Of a stretch of 64,000 nt of DNA, positions 34,533-42,843 are shown piece by piece (position 1 is the first letter of the stretch; each line of letters opens with the position of its first letter). The stretch covers positions 372,001 to 436,000 of the forward strand of contig NZ_AP012541.1 in assembly GCF_000829035.1 (NCBI RefSeq). The letters are read 5' to 3'. The stretch is from Lacticaseibacillus paracasei subsp. paracasei (GTDB taxonomy: Bacteria > Bacillota > Bacilli > Lactobacillales > Lactobacillaceae). A model generated the notes under the pieces. It searched no databases and was not told the origin of the DNA. It saw only the letters and a program-made list of their open reading frames with translations. Both the position numbers and the translations under genes were made by a program.

Positions 34533-35513
34533 TTATTTGTCGTGTTTGTGCTTTTGCCACCCAGCGATCGGAACAACTCGATTATTCGTTGTCGTTTCTG
34601 TTGGGTTACTAGTAGGTTGTTGGGGTGCTGGTTTGGCGGCAACAAGTTCTTGAACGCGACTTTCGGCAGCTGTAGCAAGTGCCTGTCGCTGGGTTGGTGT
34701 CCACAGGTGGGAGGTTGTTGTAGATCGAATGAAAATAGCGACCATTTGTCCAATGACTGCGCGCTGATCAGGACCAATGGTTTTTTTGTCATATAGTAGC
34801 ATGGACATGGCAGCCTTAATGTCCTGAGCGGTCCAATTCTTTGGATCGTGGCCGAACAAACTCTGAATCGTGTGGGCAAGGAACAACGTGGTGGCACCAA
34901 AGAGTTCCTGATTCTGAACTGGCTTAGGAACCTGCAGCCACGTTTTGGATTCTAAAAAGGTCATCGTCAATTGAAATAACTCAGCCATATTTTCGGAATC
35001 AAAGTCAACGTCATTATCGGGGTCACTGAAGGCATCATCAACACCAGGAAGATCAAAATCATCATTGCCGAATGGTGATGTGAGGGCCTCCTCTTCCGTC
35101 AAACCGAGCAGATAGGTGGCAGTGACGAACACGTTCATTAAGGCATCAACAAATTCAAGGATAGTCAATTTAATCTCATTTGTTGCAATCAACCAGATCA
35201 TAAATGTTTTTAACAGTTCCGCCGCGATCGCTAACGACTCGCTGCGATCCAATGCATCATCATGATAAGTCTGTAAGGTCTCCTGCAAACCAGCTGCAAC
35301 GTGTTCAGTATCAAGTGCTTGAATGGTTGAACGAAGGTTATCAAAGGCATGCACGAAAAAGGTGACGAGGATTAATCGAATTTCATCTGGTGGCACCTGG
35401 CTAAAGCCGGGAACTGTCAGCAGGTGTTGATAACTTGTGCTTTTCTGGAAATTTTCCCAGTATTTATCGATTTCGCGACTGGCATGGCGTCGCAGTTTTA
35501 ATTCGTAGTCCAT
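34533..35513 (-). CDS. Conserved-looking protein of unknown function, 326 aa
   Basis: I do not recognise this protein. It begins MDYELKLRRHASREIDKYW and is mostly alpha-helical and acidic, with no signal peptide or clear membrane helix. A strongly acidic stretch rich in Asp lies at residues 148-175 (NDDFDLPGVDDAFSDPDNDV), and the C terminus is a Pro/Thr/Gln-rich, basic, probably disordered tail (residues 290-326). Two helical halves of similar length flank the acidic segment. ATG 35513 has GGAGGCAGATC upstream, and codon use looks like that of its neighbours, so it is very likely a real gene. Confidence 0.75.
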   Translation of the reverse strand: MDYELKLRRHASREIDKYWENFQKSTSYQHLLTVPGFSQVPPDEIRLILVTFFVHAFDNLRSTIQALDTEHVAAGLQETLQTYHDDALDRSESLAIAAELLKTFMIWLIATNEIKLTILEFVDALMNVFVTATYLLGLTEEEALTSPFGNDDFDLPGVDDAFSDPDNDVDFDSENMAELFQLTMTFLESKTWLQVPKPVQNQELFGATTLFLAHTIQSLFGHDPKNWTAQDIKAAMSMLLYDKKTIGPDQRAVIGQMVAIFIRSTTTSHLWTPTQRQALATAAESRVQELVAAKPAPQQPTSNPTETTTNNRVVPIAGWQKHKHDK

Positions 35514-35613
35514 GATCTGCCTCCATTAAAATTGGTTGGATTCACTAAGAACAGTTTAACAGTAACAAGCTTGAGCTGATAGCTGTTAGCATTATTTTTA
35601 GTGCACAAAAAGG

Positions 35614-35645
35614 AAAAGCGTTGCCCATGCACGGACAACGCTTTT
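35614..35645 (-). terminator. Terminator after oleate hydratase
   Basis: Read on the minus strand, AAAAGCGTTGTCC pairs with GGCAACGCTTTT around a seven-base loop and is followed by CCTTTTTG. Confidence 0.8.
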
Positions 35646-35659
35646 GATATTGAACGTTA

Positions 35660-37354
35660 TTATTCAAACATTTTTTTCGTGGCACGCATCAATGTCTTGA
35701 TGTCTTTATCATACCGCGGTGTTTTAACTAAATGACTCATTGGAATGCCGGTGAAATGATAAGCGGCAATCTCACCTGAACGAACAGCACTTTGCTCAGT
35801 GAAGACCATTTGGAATGGTTGTTCAGCGAATTCACCGGTAAAGGCAAGGTTTGTTGAATGTGCTGGAATCACGTCTGGCCGATCAACCTTGGCGCGATTG
35901 TTGAAGAGTGCCGAAGCATATGGCATATAAACAGGGATGTTGTTGATGATGCTTGCCATAATCTCATCTTGATGATCACGAATATTACCAGGACCGGGAT
36001 CAACTTTAGCAAGCTGACCAATCAATTCAAGGGCCATCTCTTTACCCGTCATTTCGATATACGGCTTGTTGACAAATTCACCGTAGCGCCGTGGATAAAG
36101 GAAGTAGCCCCACAAGACGGTCTCGTTTGGTTTCTGGGTGGTAAAGTGCGGCTGATGATGTACCACGATTGACATCATGACATCTTTTTGCCCAAGTACC
36201 GTGATTGGTTGGGTTGACATGAACGAATTCAGGGCGTTACCAGGGACTTGCGTTGTAATACGTTCGATTTCGTTAAGCAACAAATGATCTTTGGTCGTCA
36301 AGGTGAAGCTGACCCACTCGCTGGCTGACCGATCCGCAAAGAACTTATCAGGATTACCAAGGTTATAAAAATGCTCAGTCGCTTGTTTCCACAGACTAGC
36401 GGCAGCACCGTAGTCCATGTTTTCGACTGCTGCATGATCAAAGTCACCTTGAGTTGCGGAGTCGGTGATCGATCCATTCGTGAAGAAAACGGCGGTATCA
36501 TCATCAACGGTAACATGTTCTTCGTCATCAGTCTCTGTGTTCAGAATGGTGAGGCCCGTAACTGTAATTTCATCGGTCATGGCCGTGTCTTTAAATTCAA
36601 ACGCGGTGACACGCCGGTTCAAAATGATCTTGCAGCCTTGCTCCTTCAGGTAATTAATCAGTGGCAGCATAATGCTTTCAAATTGATTATAGCGGGTCCG
36701 GTTAACCCCGACTAAATGCTCAATTTGAGTAAATTCATAAATCATCATGTGCATGTACCGCCGCAATTCCTGCGCAGAACTTTGTGTGCGGAAGGCAAAG
36801 GTGGTTTCCCACATATACCAGAAATTGGTTTGGAACATGTGCGGATCATCCTTGAAGTAGTCGGCGATGCTAACATTGTCGAGCTTTTCTTCTTCGGAAT
36901 CAGGCATCATGATTAACTTCGTCAGCAAAAGGCGATCCGTGTTATTCAGGCCCAAGTGTCCTGCTTGGATGATGCCAATACCGCCTTCCATCAACCGAGC
37001 TTTATCAAACGTCCGATGTTGGGCATCGAATTGGCGCGTGTCTTCTTCAGCTGTTAGTCCCGGTTCCGTTGCCGATGGAATCCGACTAAGCAAATCCATC
37101 AAATCGACATACGTCCGGTAATTCAACATCCGACCGCCCCGAGCAACATAGCCCTTCGTGTTTTCCATGGGATGATTTTTGTTCCAATATTCATCCACAG
37201 TATCGACTGTTGGGGCACCATCATTTGAACCATGGTCATCCAGTGAATAGAAGGTGATTTGATCACCTTGCCAATGAGCTTCCTGAATGAGATAAACAGC
37301 TGCAGCCATATTGGCCAGCCCTGCACCGATCATGATCGCCTTATGCTTGATCAT
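35660..37354 (-). CDS. ohyA: Oleate hydratase (MCRA family)
   Basis: This 564-aa FAD enzyme hydrates the cis-9 double bond of oleic or linoleic acid to 10-hydroxy fatty acids, which detoxifies unsaturated fatty acids. It has the N-terminal FAD motif MIGAGLANMAAAVYL, the ARGGRMLNYR motif, the EGGIGIIQAGHLGL and MWETTFAFR blocks and the C-terminal NLAFTGEFAEQPFQMVFTEQ segment. Length is typical. ATG 37354 follows AGGAGGCGGGAAA. A 42-aa membrane peptide gene lies 11 bases upstream and a TetR gene beyond it, both on the same strand. Confidence 0.93.
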   Translation of the reverse strand: MIKHKAIMIGAGLANMAAAVYLIQEAHWQGDQITFYSLDDHGSNDGAPTVDTVDEYWNKNHPMENTKGYVARGGRMLNYRTYVDLMDLLSRIPSATEPGLTAEEDTRQFDAQHRTFDKARLMEGGIGIIQAGHLGLNNTDRLLLTKLIMMPDSEEEKLDNVSIADYFKDDPHMFQTNFWYMWETTFAFRTQSSAQELRRYMHMMIYEFTQIEHLVGVNRTRYNQFESIMLPLINYLKEQGCKIILNRRVTAFEFKDTAMTDEITVTGLTILNTETDDEEHVTVDDDTAVFFTNGSITDSATQGDFDHAAVENMDYGAAASLWKQATEHFYNLGNPDKFFADRSASEWVSFTLTTKDHLLLNEIERITTQVPGNALNSFMSTQPITVLGQKDVMMSIVVHHQPHFTTQKPNETVLWGYFLYPRRYGEFVNKPYIEMTGKEMALELIGQLAKVDPGPGNIRDHQDEIMASIINNIPVYMPYASALFNNRAKVDRPDVIPAHSTNLAFTGEFAEQPFQMVFTEQSAVRSGEIAAYHFTGIPMSHLVKTPRYDKDIKTLMRATKKMFE

Positions 37355-37365
37355 TTTCCCGCCTC

Positions 37366-37494
37366 CTAGCGACTTTCGAACTTGTTGTATGCGTCAGCGT
37401 CATCTTTAAACAGCTCCATTTTGTTTGCGAAGTAGCATGCGGTGCCGCCAGCAACCAGCGCAACGCCTAGCGCTGTCAATAAGAATTTCTTCAT
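37366..37494 (-). CDS. Small membrane peptide, 42 aa, upstream of oleate hydratase
   Basis: The frame encodes MKKFLLTALGVALVAGGTAC then YFANKMELFKDDADAYNKFE and a short end. One membrane helix or signal anchor spans residues 4-21, and the rest is polar and acidic. I do not recognise a family. GAAAGGAAG precedes ATG 37494 at a slightly long distance. The stop lies 11 bases before the oleate hydratase start, so the two are cotranscribed; it may link the enzyme to the membrane, but that is only a guess from position. Confidence 0.6.
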   Translation of the reverse strand: MKKFLLTALGVALVAGGTACYFANKMELFKDDADAYNKFESR

Positions 37495-37589
37495 CTAAAA
37501 ACGCTTCCTTTCTAATGTCACCTATATTATAGGCACAAGTAAAAGAAGCGTCTTTAGTCAAATTGTGATGTTTGTTCGAAAATTAACTT

Positions 37590-38153
37590 TTATTGTGGGC
37601 CAAGTGACCGCTTGCGGACAATGAAAGCAATCGACCCGTTTAACATCAAATCAGCCCGCTTGATCAGATTGCGTTCCGGTTCTTTCAAGGACTGCGCTAA
37701 CCACAGCAGCACTTGCCCGACGATGGCTGCACCATAAAAGTTGCAGATATCGGCAACGGTTTGGGCTGGTGTTGCTGGGTCAATGTCCAAAACGACTGGT
37801 TTCACCATGTCGGTGGCTGACTGAAATAAGAATTCTTCCAGCATGTCACGGCCAACTGAATGAAACGCATTCAGACAAAAGATCTGATTAGCCACGATAT
37901 AGTCAAGCACCAGCTGATACTTTGTTTCCCATGTGGCTGCGCCTAAGTCCTGCATCACTTTACGGCCAATGTCAGCCTCTAAGGTCCATTTCAGTAAGGC
38001 ATAGATGTCATCAAAATGGTAATAAAACGTGTTGCGGTTGACATGTGCAGCTGCGCTTAACTCGGCAATCGTGATGCGATCTAATGGTTTGTGCTGCATT
38101 TGTACTTTGAGAACCTTGGCAAGATGCGCCTTAGTTTGATCAGATGTGGACAT
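37590..38153 (-). CDS. TetR-family regulator (DhaS/TetR_C_8-like)
   Basis: This 187-aa protein has a TetR HTH (ITIAELSAAAHVNRNTFYYHF, residues 27-47) and a C-terminal domain resembling those of dihydroxyacetone-kinase-linked TetR proteins such as Lactococcus DhaS. ATG 38153 is preceded by AGGAGA. It lies between the dha genes and oleate hydratase. A terminator separates it from dhaM. It could act on the dha operon, which its domain type suggests, or on the oleate hydratase gene downstream. Confidence 0.85.
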   Translation of the reverse strand: MSTSDQTKAHLAKVLKVQMQHKPLDRITIAELSAAAHVNRNTFYYHFDDIYALLKWTLEADIGRKVMQDLGAATWETKYQLVLDYIVANQIFCLNAFHSVGRDMLEEFLFQSATDMVKPVVLDIDPATPAQTVADICNFYGAAIVGQVLLWLAQSLKEPERNLIKRADLMLNGSIAFIVRKRSLGPQ

Positions 38154-38193
38154 ATGCAATCTCTCCTGTAGCCATGGTCAACATTTTTGGCAT

Positions 38194-38230
38194 GAAAAAC
38201 CGCTTGTCAGTTGTTCAAGCCGACAAGCGG
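38194..38230 (-). terminator. Terminator after dhaM
   Basis: On the minus strand CCGCTTGTC (complement of 38222-38230) pairs with GACAAGCGG (complement of 38200-38208), followed by TTTTTC. Confidence 0.85.
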
Positions 38231-38237
38231 CGATGAC

Positions 38238-38606
38238 TTACTTTACTTTGAGTGGTTTCAATTGCGCTTCGATTTTGTCGAGGGTGACGTTGGCTTCTAG
38301 CAATGCTGCGGCTGCATAAGCCCCTTCAACAAACGCGACATCATAAACATGCATCTGTTTATCGCTGACTTCTTCGGCAATGTCCAAATTCATTTTCGCA
38401 CTGCCGAGGTCGTAGAAAACAAGCAGTTCAGAAGCTGGATTATCGCCAATTGCTTTTTGAATATGGTCGAGATCCGTGCCGATTTTGCCGTCGCTAGTAC
38501 CGCCAGCTGTGGTGATGGGAACATCTTTAGCGACTTGTTTGATTAAAGTTTCAACACCATTGGCGATCGCCGGAACGTGTGAAACAAGTAAAATGCCTAG
38601 TGCCAT
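38238..38606 (-). CDS. dhaM: Dihydroxyacetone kinase phosphotransfer subunit DhaM (EIIA-like)
   Basis: This 122-aa protein has the mannose-EIIA-like fold of DhaM, with phosphorylated His10 in GILLVSHVPAIANGV and the TTAGGTSDGKIGTDL block. It carries phosphate from HPr to DhaL-ADP. It lacks the extra HPr and EI domains found in E. coli DhaM, as is usual in Gram-positive bacteria. It is the last of dhaK-dhaL-dhaM. Confidence 0.93.
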   Translation of the reverse strand: MALGILLVSHVPAIANGVETLIKQVAKDVPITTAGGTSDGKIGTDLDHIQKAIGDNPASELLVFYDLGSAKMNLDIAEEVSDKQMHVYDVAFVEGAYAAAALLEANVTLDKIEAQLKPLKVK

Positions 38607-38655
38607 AGGATCACTCCTTTACAAGTATTTGCCTTCATAGTTTGTCGGTTGTCGA

Positions 38656-39237
38656 TCAAGCGGTCGCATCTAAATAGGCTTTCAGCAATTCGCCAGTTGA
38701 AGCGGCGCCGGGATCAATGTGGCCGACACTCTTCTCACCAAGATAAGACGCCCGGCCGCGTTTAGCGATCATTGGCTCGGTGGAAGCAACCAACTTGTCA
38801 ATGGCGGCGTCATCGAGCTTGCCTTGTTTAATTAAATCAGCTGCAGGTGCCCAGACATCGAGCATTGTTTTATCACCGGTTTTTGCCTGGCCGCGCTTAG
38901 CAATACCCTTTGCCGCAGCATTGACGAGGTCGCCAAAATCGGTGTCGGTTTTGGCAAGCTTAGCCATTTCGAGAAAGGCTGTACCATATAAAGGACCGCT
39001 GGCACCGCCGACTTTGCTCAGCATGGCCATCGCAATTGTCTTGAAGTCTTGAGCCAGATCGGTAGTCGGTGGGGTTTTTTCGAAGGCTGCTTTGATCGCT
39101 TCGACGCCGCGCTCCATGTTGTTGCCGTGGTCAGAATCGCCAATCACGCGATCAAGTTCGGTGAGATGGTCTTTTTCCTTGGTAATGCGGGTTTCAAAAT
39201 TCGTCATCCATTTGGTTAATGTATCAGCGTTTAACAT
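38656..39237 (-). CDS. dhaL: Dihydroxyacetone kinase ADP-binding subunit DhaL
   Basis: This 193-aa helical barrel protein holds ADP as a cofactor that DhaM rephosphorylates. Family motifs are DRVIGDSDHGNNMERG (Asp ligands of Mg2+), VGGASGPLYGT and KTMLDVWAPA. The start at ATG 39237 overlaps the 3' end of dhaK by 14 bases; a longer frame to 39273 would extend the overlap further. It works with DhaK and DhaM to make dihydroxyacetone phosphate. Confidence 0.94.
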   Translation of the reverse strand: MLNADTLTKWMTNFETRITKEKDHLTELDRVIGDSDHGNNMERGVEAIKAAFEKTPPTTDLAQDFKTIAMAMLSKVGGASGPLYGTAFLEMAKLAKTDTDFGDLVNAAAKGIAKRGQAKTGDKTMLDVWAPAADLIKQGKLDDAAIDKLVASTEPMIAKRGRASYLGEKSVGHIDPGAASTGELLKAYLDATA

Positions 39238-40243
39238 CGGTATCCCCCCAACCAACAGTGTGGGCTGACGCATTCAGGTAGGTCAGCCATTGCGGATCGT
39301 CTAAAGCCAACATGGTCAATGAGATGCCAGCCATGTCGAGTGATGTGACATAGTTGCCAGCTTTGGTGAAGCTGACAGGTAACTTTTCAGTCTTCAGTTC
39401 ATTCAGCACATCGCCCATGAAAATGTATTGTTCAGACAACGGGGTAGCACCCATGCCGTTAACCAAGACGGCATACTTGTGGGCTTGTGGATCTTTGAAC
39501 TCCGCCGTCAACTTGCTAATCAGTTGCTTAGCCAATTGTTTAGAGGTCGGCAGTTTTTCCTGACCGGTGCCAGGTTCGTTATGAATGCCAACACCGAATT
39601 CAATTTCATCAGGTTTTAAATCAAACCCGGGTTTGCCGACTTCAGGAACCGTTGCAGCGTGCAATGCTACGGCAAAGGACTTGGTGTTCTTAACGACGGC
39701 ATCGCCTAACTTCTTCAGGTCATCTAGACTTAAACCAGCTTCAGCAGCCGCACCGATAATTTTTTCGGCAAAAATAGTACCAGCGACACCGCGCCGTCCT
39801 TGCGTGTACAGTGAATCTTTGACAGCAACATCGTCATCAACGACTACGGATTCGACGGTGATATCGTCAACACTGGCAAGGTCTTTGGCCATGTCGAAGT
39901 TCATCACATCGCCTGAATAGTTCTTGACGATCATCAAAACGCCCGCACCTTGGTCAACTTCTTTAATAGCAGCGTAAATTTGATCCGGGGTCGGGGATGT
40001 GAAGACTTGGCCCGCCACCGCAGCATCAAGCATGCCTTGACCGACATAGCCGGCATGCAGCGGTTCATGACCGGAACCGCCACCAGAGATGACGCCGACC
40101 TTCTTATGTTGTTTGAACGCGGCATCATTTCTGACGACCGCCGTTGTATCAGGAATCTGTTTCAAATATTGCGGATAGCTGGCAGCGAGTCCAGCAATCA
40201 TTTCCGGGACAATATCGCCCGGTGCATTGATGATTTTCTTCAT
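39224..40243 (-). CDS. dhaK: Dihydroxyacetone kinase substrate-binding subunit DhaK
   Basis: This 339-aa subunit binds dihydroxyacetone covalently through a His; the family site is seen in FGVGIHNEPGTG. The GVISGGGSGHEPLHAGYVG block near residue 50 is the substrate pocket. It starts at ATG 40243 with AGAAGGGAGTTGC upstream and is the first gene of the PTS-dependent dha operon, feeding glycerol-derived dihydroxyacetone into glycolysis. Confidence 0.95.
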   Translation of the reverse strand: MKKIINAPGDIVPEMIAGLAASYPQYLKQIPDTTAVVRNDAAFKQHKKVGVISGGGSGHEPLHAGYVGQGMLDAAVAGQVFTSPTPDQIYAAIKEVDQGAGVLMIVKNYSGDVMNFDMAKDLASVDDITVESVVVDDDVAVKDSLYTQGRRGVAGTIFAEKIIGAAAEAGLSLDDLKKLGDAVVKNTKSFAVALHAATVPEVGKPGFDLKPDEIEFGVGIHNEPGTGQEKLPTSKQLAKQLISKLTAEFKDPQAHKYAVLVNGMGATPLSEQYIFMGDVLNELKTEKLPVSFTKAGNYVTSLDMAGISLTMLALDDPQWLTYLNASAHTVGWGDTDVKR

Positions 40244-40633
40244 ATTTGCAACTCCCTTCTAGTTATCAGTGTAACCCTAACAATGCTAAAATACAGTGAT
40301 TTTCTAGCAGATATTGATGTTCAGATTGCCTTAAAAACGGTGATGGTGCAAGTCATGCTGAGGTGGGTGGGTATCCAGCAAAATCAAATAGATGGCAATG
40401 CTTTGCTGCAGAAGGACGCATAACAAAACCCGTTTTGCTGATAGCAGTCGGCAAGCGGGTGGGAAAAACTTTTAAGGGTGCATGGTTGATCAACTTATCT
40501 TAATCATAAAGTAAGTCTAAAATCTTTGCAATCGCTTACACAAAAAGACACAACAAATTTGACTTTGTTGCGTACGCGCCTGGCAGAAGACGCATCTAAA
40601 GGAATCAGGCTTCGATCATTGGCCTCGGGCAGT
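40244..40633. other. Non-coding interval with one cre-like site
   Basis: This 390-base gap holds the dhaK leader and the region beyond the OsmC-family gene. TGCAATCGCTTACA at 40527-40540 matches the cre consensus at 13 of 14 positions but lies 284 bases from dhaK, so its target is unclear. A weak hairpin (ACCCG with CGGGT) lies at about 40427-40462. I see no gene. Confidence 0.45.
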
Positions 40634-41062
40634 TTAGTCTTTAAAATCAGTCACTGTTTCGATCGTATAATTGCCACTATTTTTGAGCAACTTCGAAACG
40701 GGACAGCGATTTTCGATTTCGTTGGTGAAAGTCTTAGCAGTATCGAAATCAACGCCTTTGACCATGACCTGAGCGTGCACCAAAAATTGATATTCAGCAC
40801 GGGTGCCAATGAAAGCGACCTTCACCCGCACCGCTCCTGTATGCGGCAAACCGTGCTCCTTTTCAACCGCTTCCAGCGTGGCTTCTAGACATGTGCTTAA
40901 TGATAGCCCCAAAAGTTGCTCTGGGTTGGTTCCGGGATGATCATTCATCGGATTGCTGGTTTGCACTTTAAGTCCGCCGGGAATATAAGCGTGGCCCTCC
41001 AGCCCTTCGTCATTAATAGCCGTCGTTGTGTATAGCGGGTGGTTCCAGCGTTCATCTTGCAT
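40634..41062 (-). CDS. OsmC/Ohr-family peroxide reductase
   Basis: This 142-aa protein reduces organic hydroperoxides with two Cys: one in LSLSTCLEATLEA near residue 58 and one in ENRCPVSKLL near residue 122, the standard OsmC/Ohr pair. The NPEQLLGLSLSTC block is the family signature. ATG 41062 follows GAGGCGTCACC. It is a single gene; a cre-like site lies about 125 bases upstream. Confidence 0.9.
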   Translation of the reverse strand: MQDERWNHPLYTTTAINDEGLEGHAYIPGGLKVQTSNPMNDHPGTNPEQLLGLSLSTCLEATLEAVEKEHGLPHTGAVRVKVAFIGTRAEYQFLVHAQVMVKGVDFDTAKTFTNEIENRCPVSKLLKNSGNYTIETVTDFKD

Positions 41063-41186
41063 GGTGACGCCTCCTCATATAGGTCATTGCGGTAATTCAA
41101 GTTTTGGTGCGTGGATGTTAAACCGAGTTTTTCTTGAAGCTATTGAAATTGAACAGACTTTTGCCTAAGTTGATAACTCTATTCAG

Positions 41187-41200
41187 TATAAGCGCTTACA
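41187..41200 (-). promoter_or_regulatory. cre-like site upstream of the OsmC-family gene
   Basis: TGTAAGCGCTTATA on the minus strand matches the cre consensus TGWAANCGNTNWCA at 13 of 14 positions, 125 bases before the start codon. Confidence 0.55.
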
Positions 41201-41247
41201 TGATCTTCGCAAACAGTTAATTTTTCATGGCACGAATTTTTCGATGT

Positions 41248-41442
41248 TCATGATTTAAAAATATTAGAAATCATTTTATAAGCGATCACGATCAGAATGA
41301 AAAAGCTGCTCAACCCAGAAGCTATTGAGGTCAGCAAAAGAATTTCTGCGCCGATACGCTCATAGAGGATTCCTACGATTAAGGCGATAATGAACGTTGC
41401 CAGATCAAGAAGCCACAATTTTTGCTGTAGTTTATACCTCAC
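41248..41442 (-). CDS. Possible small two-span membrane protein
   Basis: From GTG 41442 the frame encodes 64 aa with two clear hydrophobic helices (LLDLATFIIALIVGILY and LLLTSIASGLSSFFILIVIA) and a short basic end. The frame is open further upstream, but that part overlaps the Rgg-like gene's 5' region and looks non-coding. No convincing ribosome site precedes it, so it may not be expressed. No family recognised. Confidence 0.35.
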   Translation of the reverse strand: MRYKLQQKLWLLDLATFIIALIVGILYERIGAEILLLTSIASGLSSFFILIVIAYKMISNIFKS

Positions 41443-41634
41443 TATTAGATTTACACGATTTTTATTGTTCAATGATTGAGTGCGAAAAATGACACGACGA
41501 CCATGCTGTGGCAGATGCCAAACTATATGAGGCAACTTCAGATGCTGCTTTTTTTAGCTTACGCTTCTATTCTTGGCGTTCATGTTAATATGAAATCATT
41601 CATATTTTGGCAAAAAATCAAACGAGGTGTTCAT

Positions 41635-42507
41635 GTGTTGGATTATTCGGCAGGGGCTATTTACCACGAGGTGCGTCGGCGACGGGACTTGCGAATCAAG
41701 GAAGTTAAGGGTGATTTACATCAATCCACGATTTCTCACCTTGAGCATGATCAAAGTGATATGACGCTACGCACTATGGTAAAGATACTTCGCCCGATTT
41801 TTATGTCTGCTGAAGAGTTTTGCCGTCTGATAGACAACGGAAGTGAAACATCAACTGCAATTTTTAAACAGATTGCTCATTATTATGATTCGACTGACTT
41901 GGCGGGTTTATACGACTTGCTAGCGTCTTATAAAGAGCAAAACATTCTGACAACGCCAAATAAAATGGTTATTTTGATGATTCAAAGTTGTATTGATGAA
42001 CTATCTCAACATGAAACTTTATTTTCGAAAGAGGATTGTGATTTCGTGCAAGACTATCTTCTCAGACCGGGACGGTGGTTTAGTTTTGAGTACATCGTTT
42101 TTGCCAATCTTGCATTCTCAATGCCAGCCAAGATCAATTTGAGAATTTCCAAGAAGATGTTTCATGCTTATCAGCAATTTCATTTACCTAGTTACGATGA
42201 ATTGATAGTGAATGCTCTATACAATTTATCAATTTCTTTTCTTGAGCAAGATGATCCTTCTTCGGCCATTCAATTTTTAAGTTTTCTTGATTTGAAAAAA
42301 TTGGATCATCATGTTCTCTATATGCGGCATCACGTGACTTTTTTGAAACTCATCATTCAATTTAAGTTGAATCCCTTAGACGTAAAAAACGCAAACGAAT
42401 TGAGAACATTTTTAGAGGCAACGAAGCTGATTGATGATGTACTTTTTGAGAAAAATATTGATTGGATCAAATCTTTGAAAATTAACCCAAAAACTATTTT
42501 GAAATGA
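41635..42507 (+). CDS. Rgg/GadR/MutR-like transcriptional regulator
   Basis: This 290-aa protein has an N-terminal XRE-type HTH (residues 4-60; GAIYHEVRRRRDLRIKEV, STISHLEHDQSDMTLRTM) and a long helical C-terminal domain typical of Rgg regulators, which often sense short peptides. I choose GTG 41635, with GAGGTG upstream; the open frame to 41476 encodes hydrophobic residues that do not belong to this family. Lower GC than its neighbours hints at transfer. I found no convincing signal-peptide gene beside it. Confidence 0.75.
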   Translation: MLDYSAGAIYHEVRRRRDLRIKEVKGDLHQSTISHLEHDQSDMTLRTMVKILRPIFMSAEEFCRLIDNGSETSTAIFKQIAHYYDSTDLAGLYDLLASYKEQNILTTPNKMVILMIQSCIDELSQHETLFSKEDCDFVQDYLLRPGRWFSFEYIVFANLAFSMPAKINLRISKKMFHAYQQFHLPSYDELIVNALYNLSISFLEQDDPSSAIQFLSFLDLKKLDHHVLYMRHHVTFLKLIIQFKLNPLDVKNANELRTFLEATKLIDDVLFEKNIDWIKSLKINPKTILK

Positions 42508-42535
42508 GATTTGACCATCATTCACAGTCACCAAG

Positions 42536-42583
42536 AAAAGGCAAACAGTTTCCGCTACAAAGACGGAAACTGTTTGCCTTTTC
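42536..42583 (+). terminator. Terminator after the Rgg-like gene
   Basis: A near-perfect 19-base stem (AAAAGGCAAACAGTTTCCG with its complement) around a short loop ends in CTTTTC. Confidence 0.85.
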
Positions 42584-42615
42584 ATATGGGTGATTTATTG
42601 CAATTTTAAAGATCT

Positions 42616-42722
42616 CAGTGCCAAGGCGGAGCAATCGTTGGCCAGATGGGGCTCGAAGCGCCGTCTCCGCTCTAGCTTCGCATTGCCATTCCATCTGGCC
42701 GGAGATTGCGGAGTTTGGCATG
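42616..42722. repeat. Imperfect palindromic element (about 107 bp)
   Basis: The outer arms pair GGCCAGATGG (42640-42649) with CCATCTGGCC (42691-42700), GCAATC with GATTGC, and TGCCAA with TTGGCA; an inner stem pairs GAAGC with GCTTC. It lies between the Rgg terminator and the end of the exonuclease gene and has no coding potential I trust. It resembles a dispersed REP- or MITE-like element, but copy number needs a genome search. Confidence 0.5.
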
Positions 42723-42843
42723 GCAAGGAATTCTTAAGCCTAGATCCTTCTCTGACTATTCGGAACCTAATGAATCACCAGTTCACTGCGAGAATTATGA
42801 CCCATCCTCTAGATAATGGCTCGATAATTGAATGGTGGAACAG

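Noticed and set aside
41476-41634. N-terminal extension of the Rgg-like gene or an embedded short hydrophobic signal peptide (MRQLQMLLFLAYASILGVHV)
   Set aside because: The frame has no stop before the regulator, no ribosome site at its ATG codons, and is not separate from the regulator, so neither reading is convincing.
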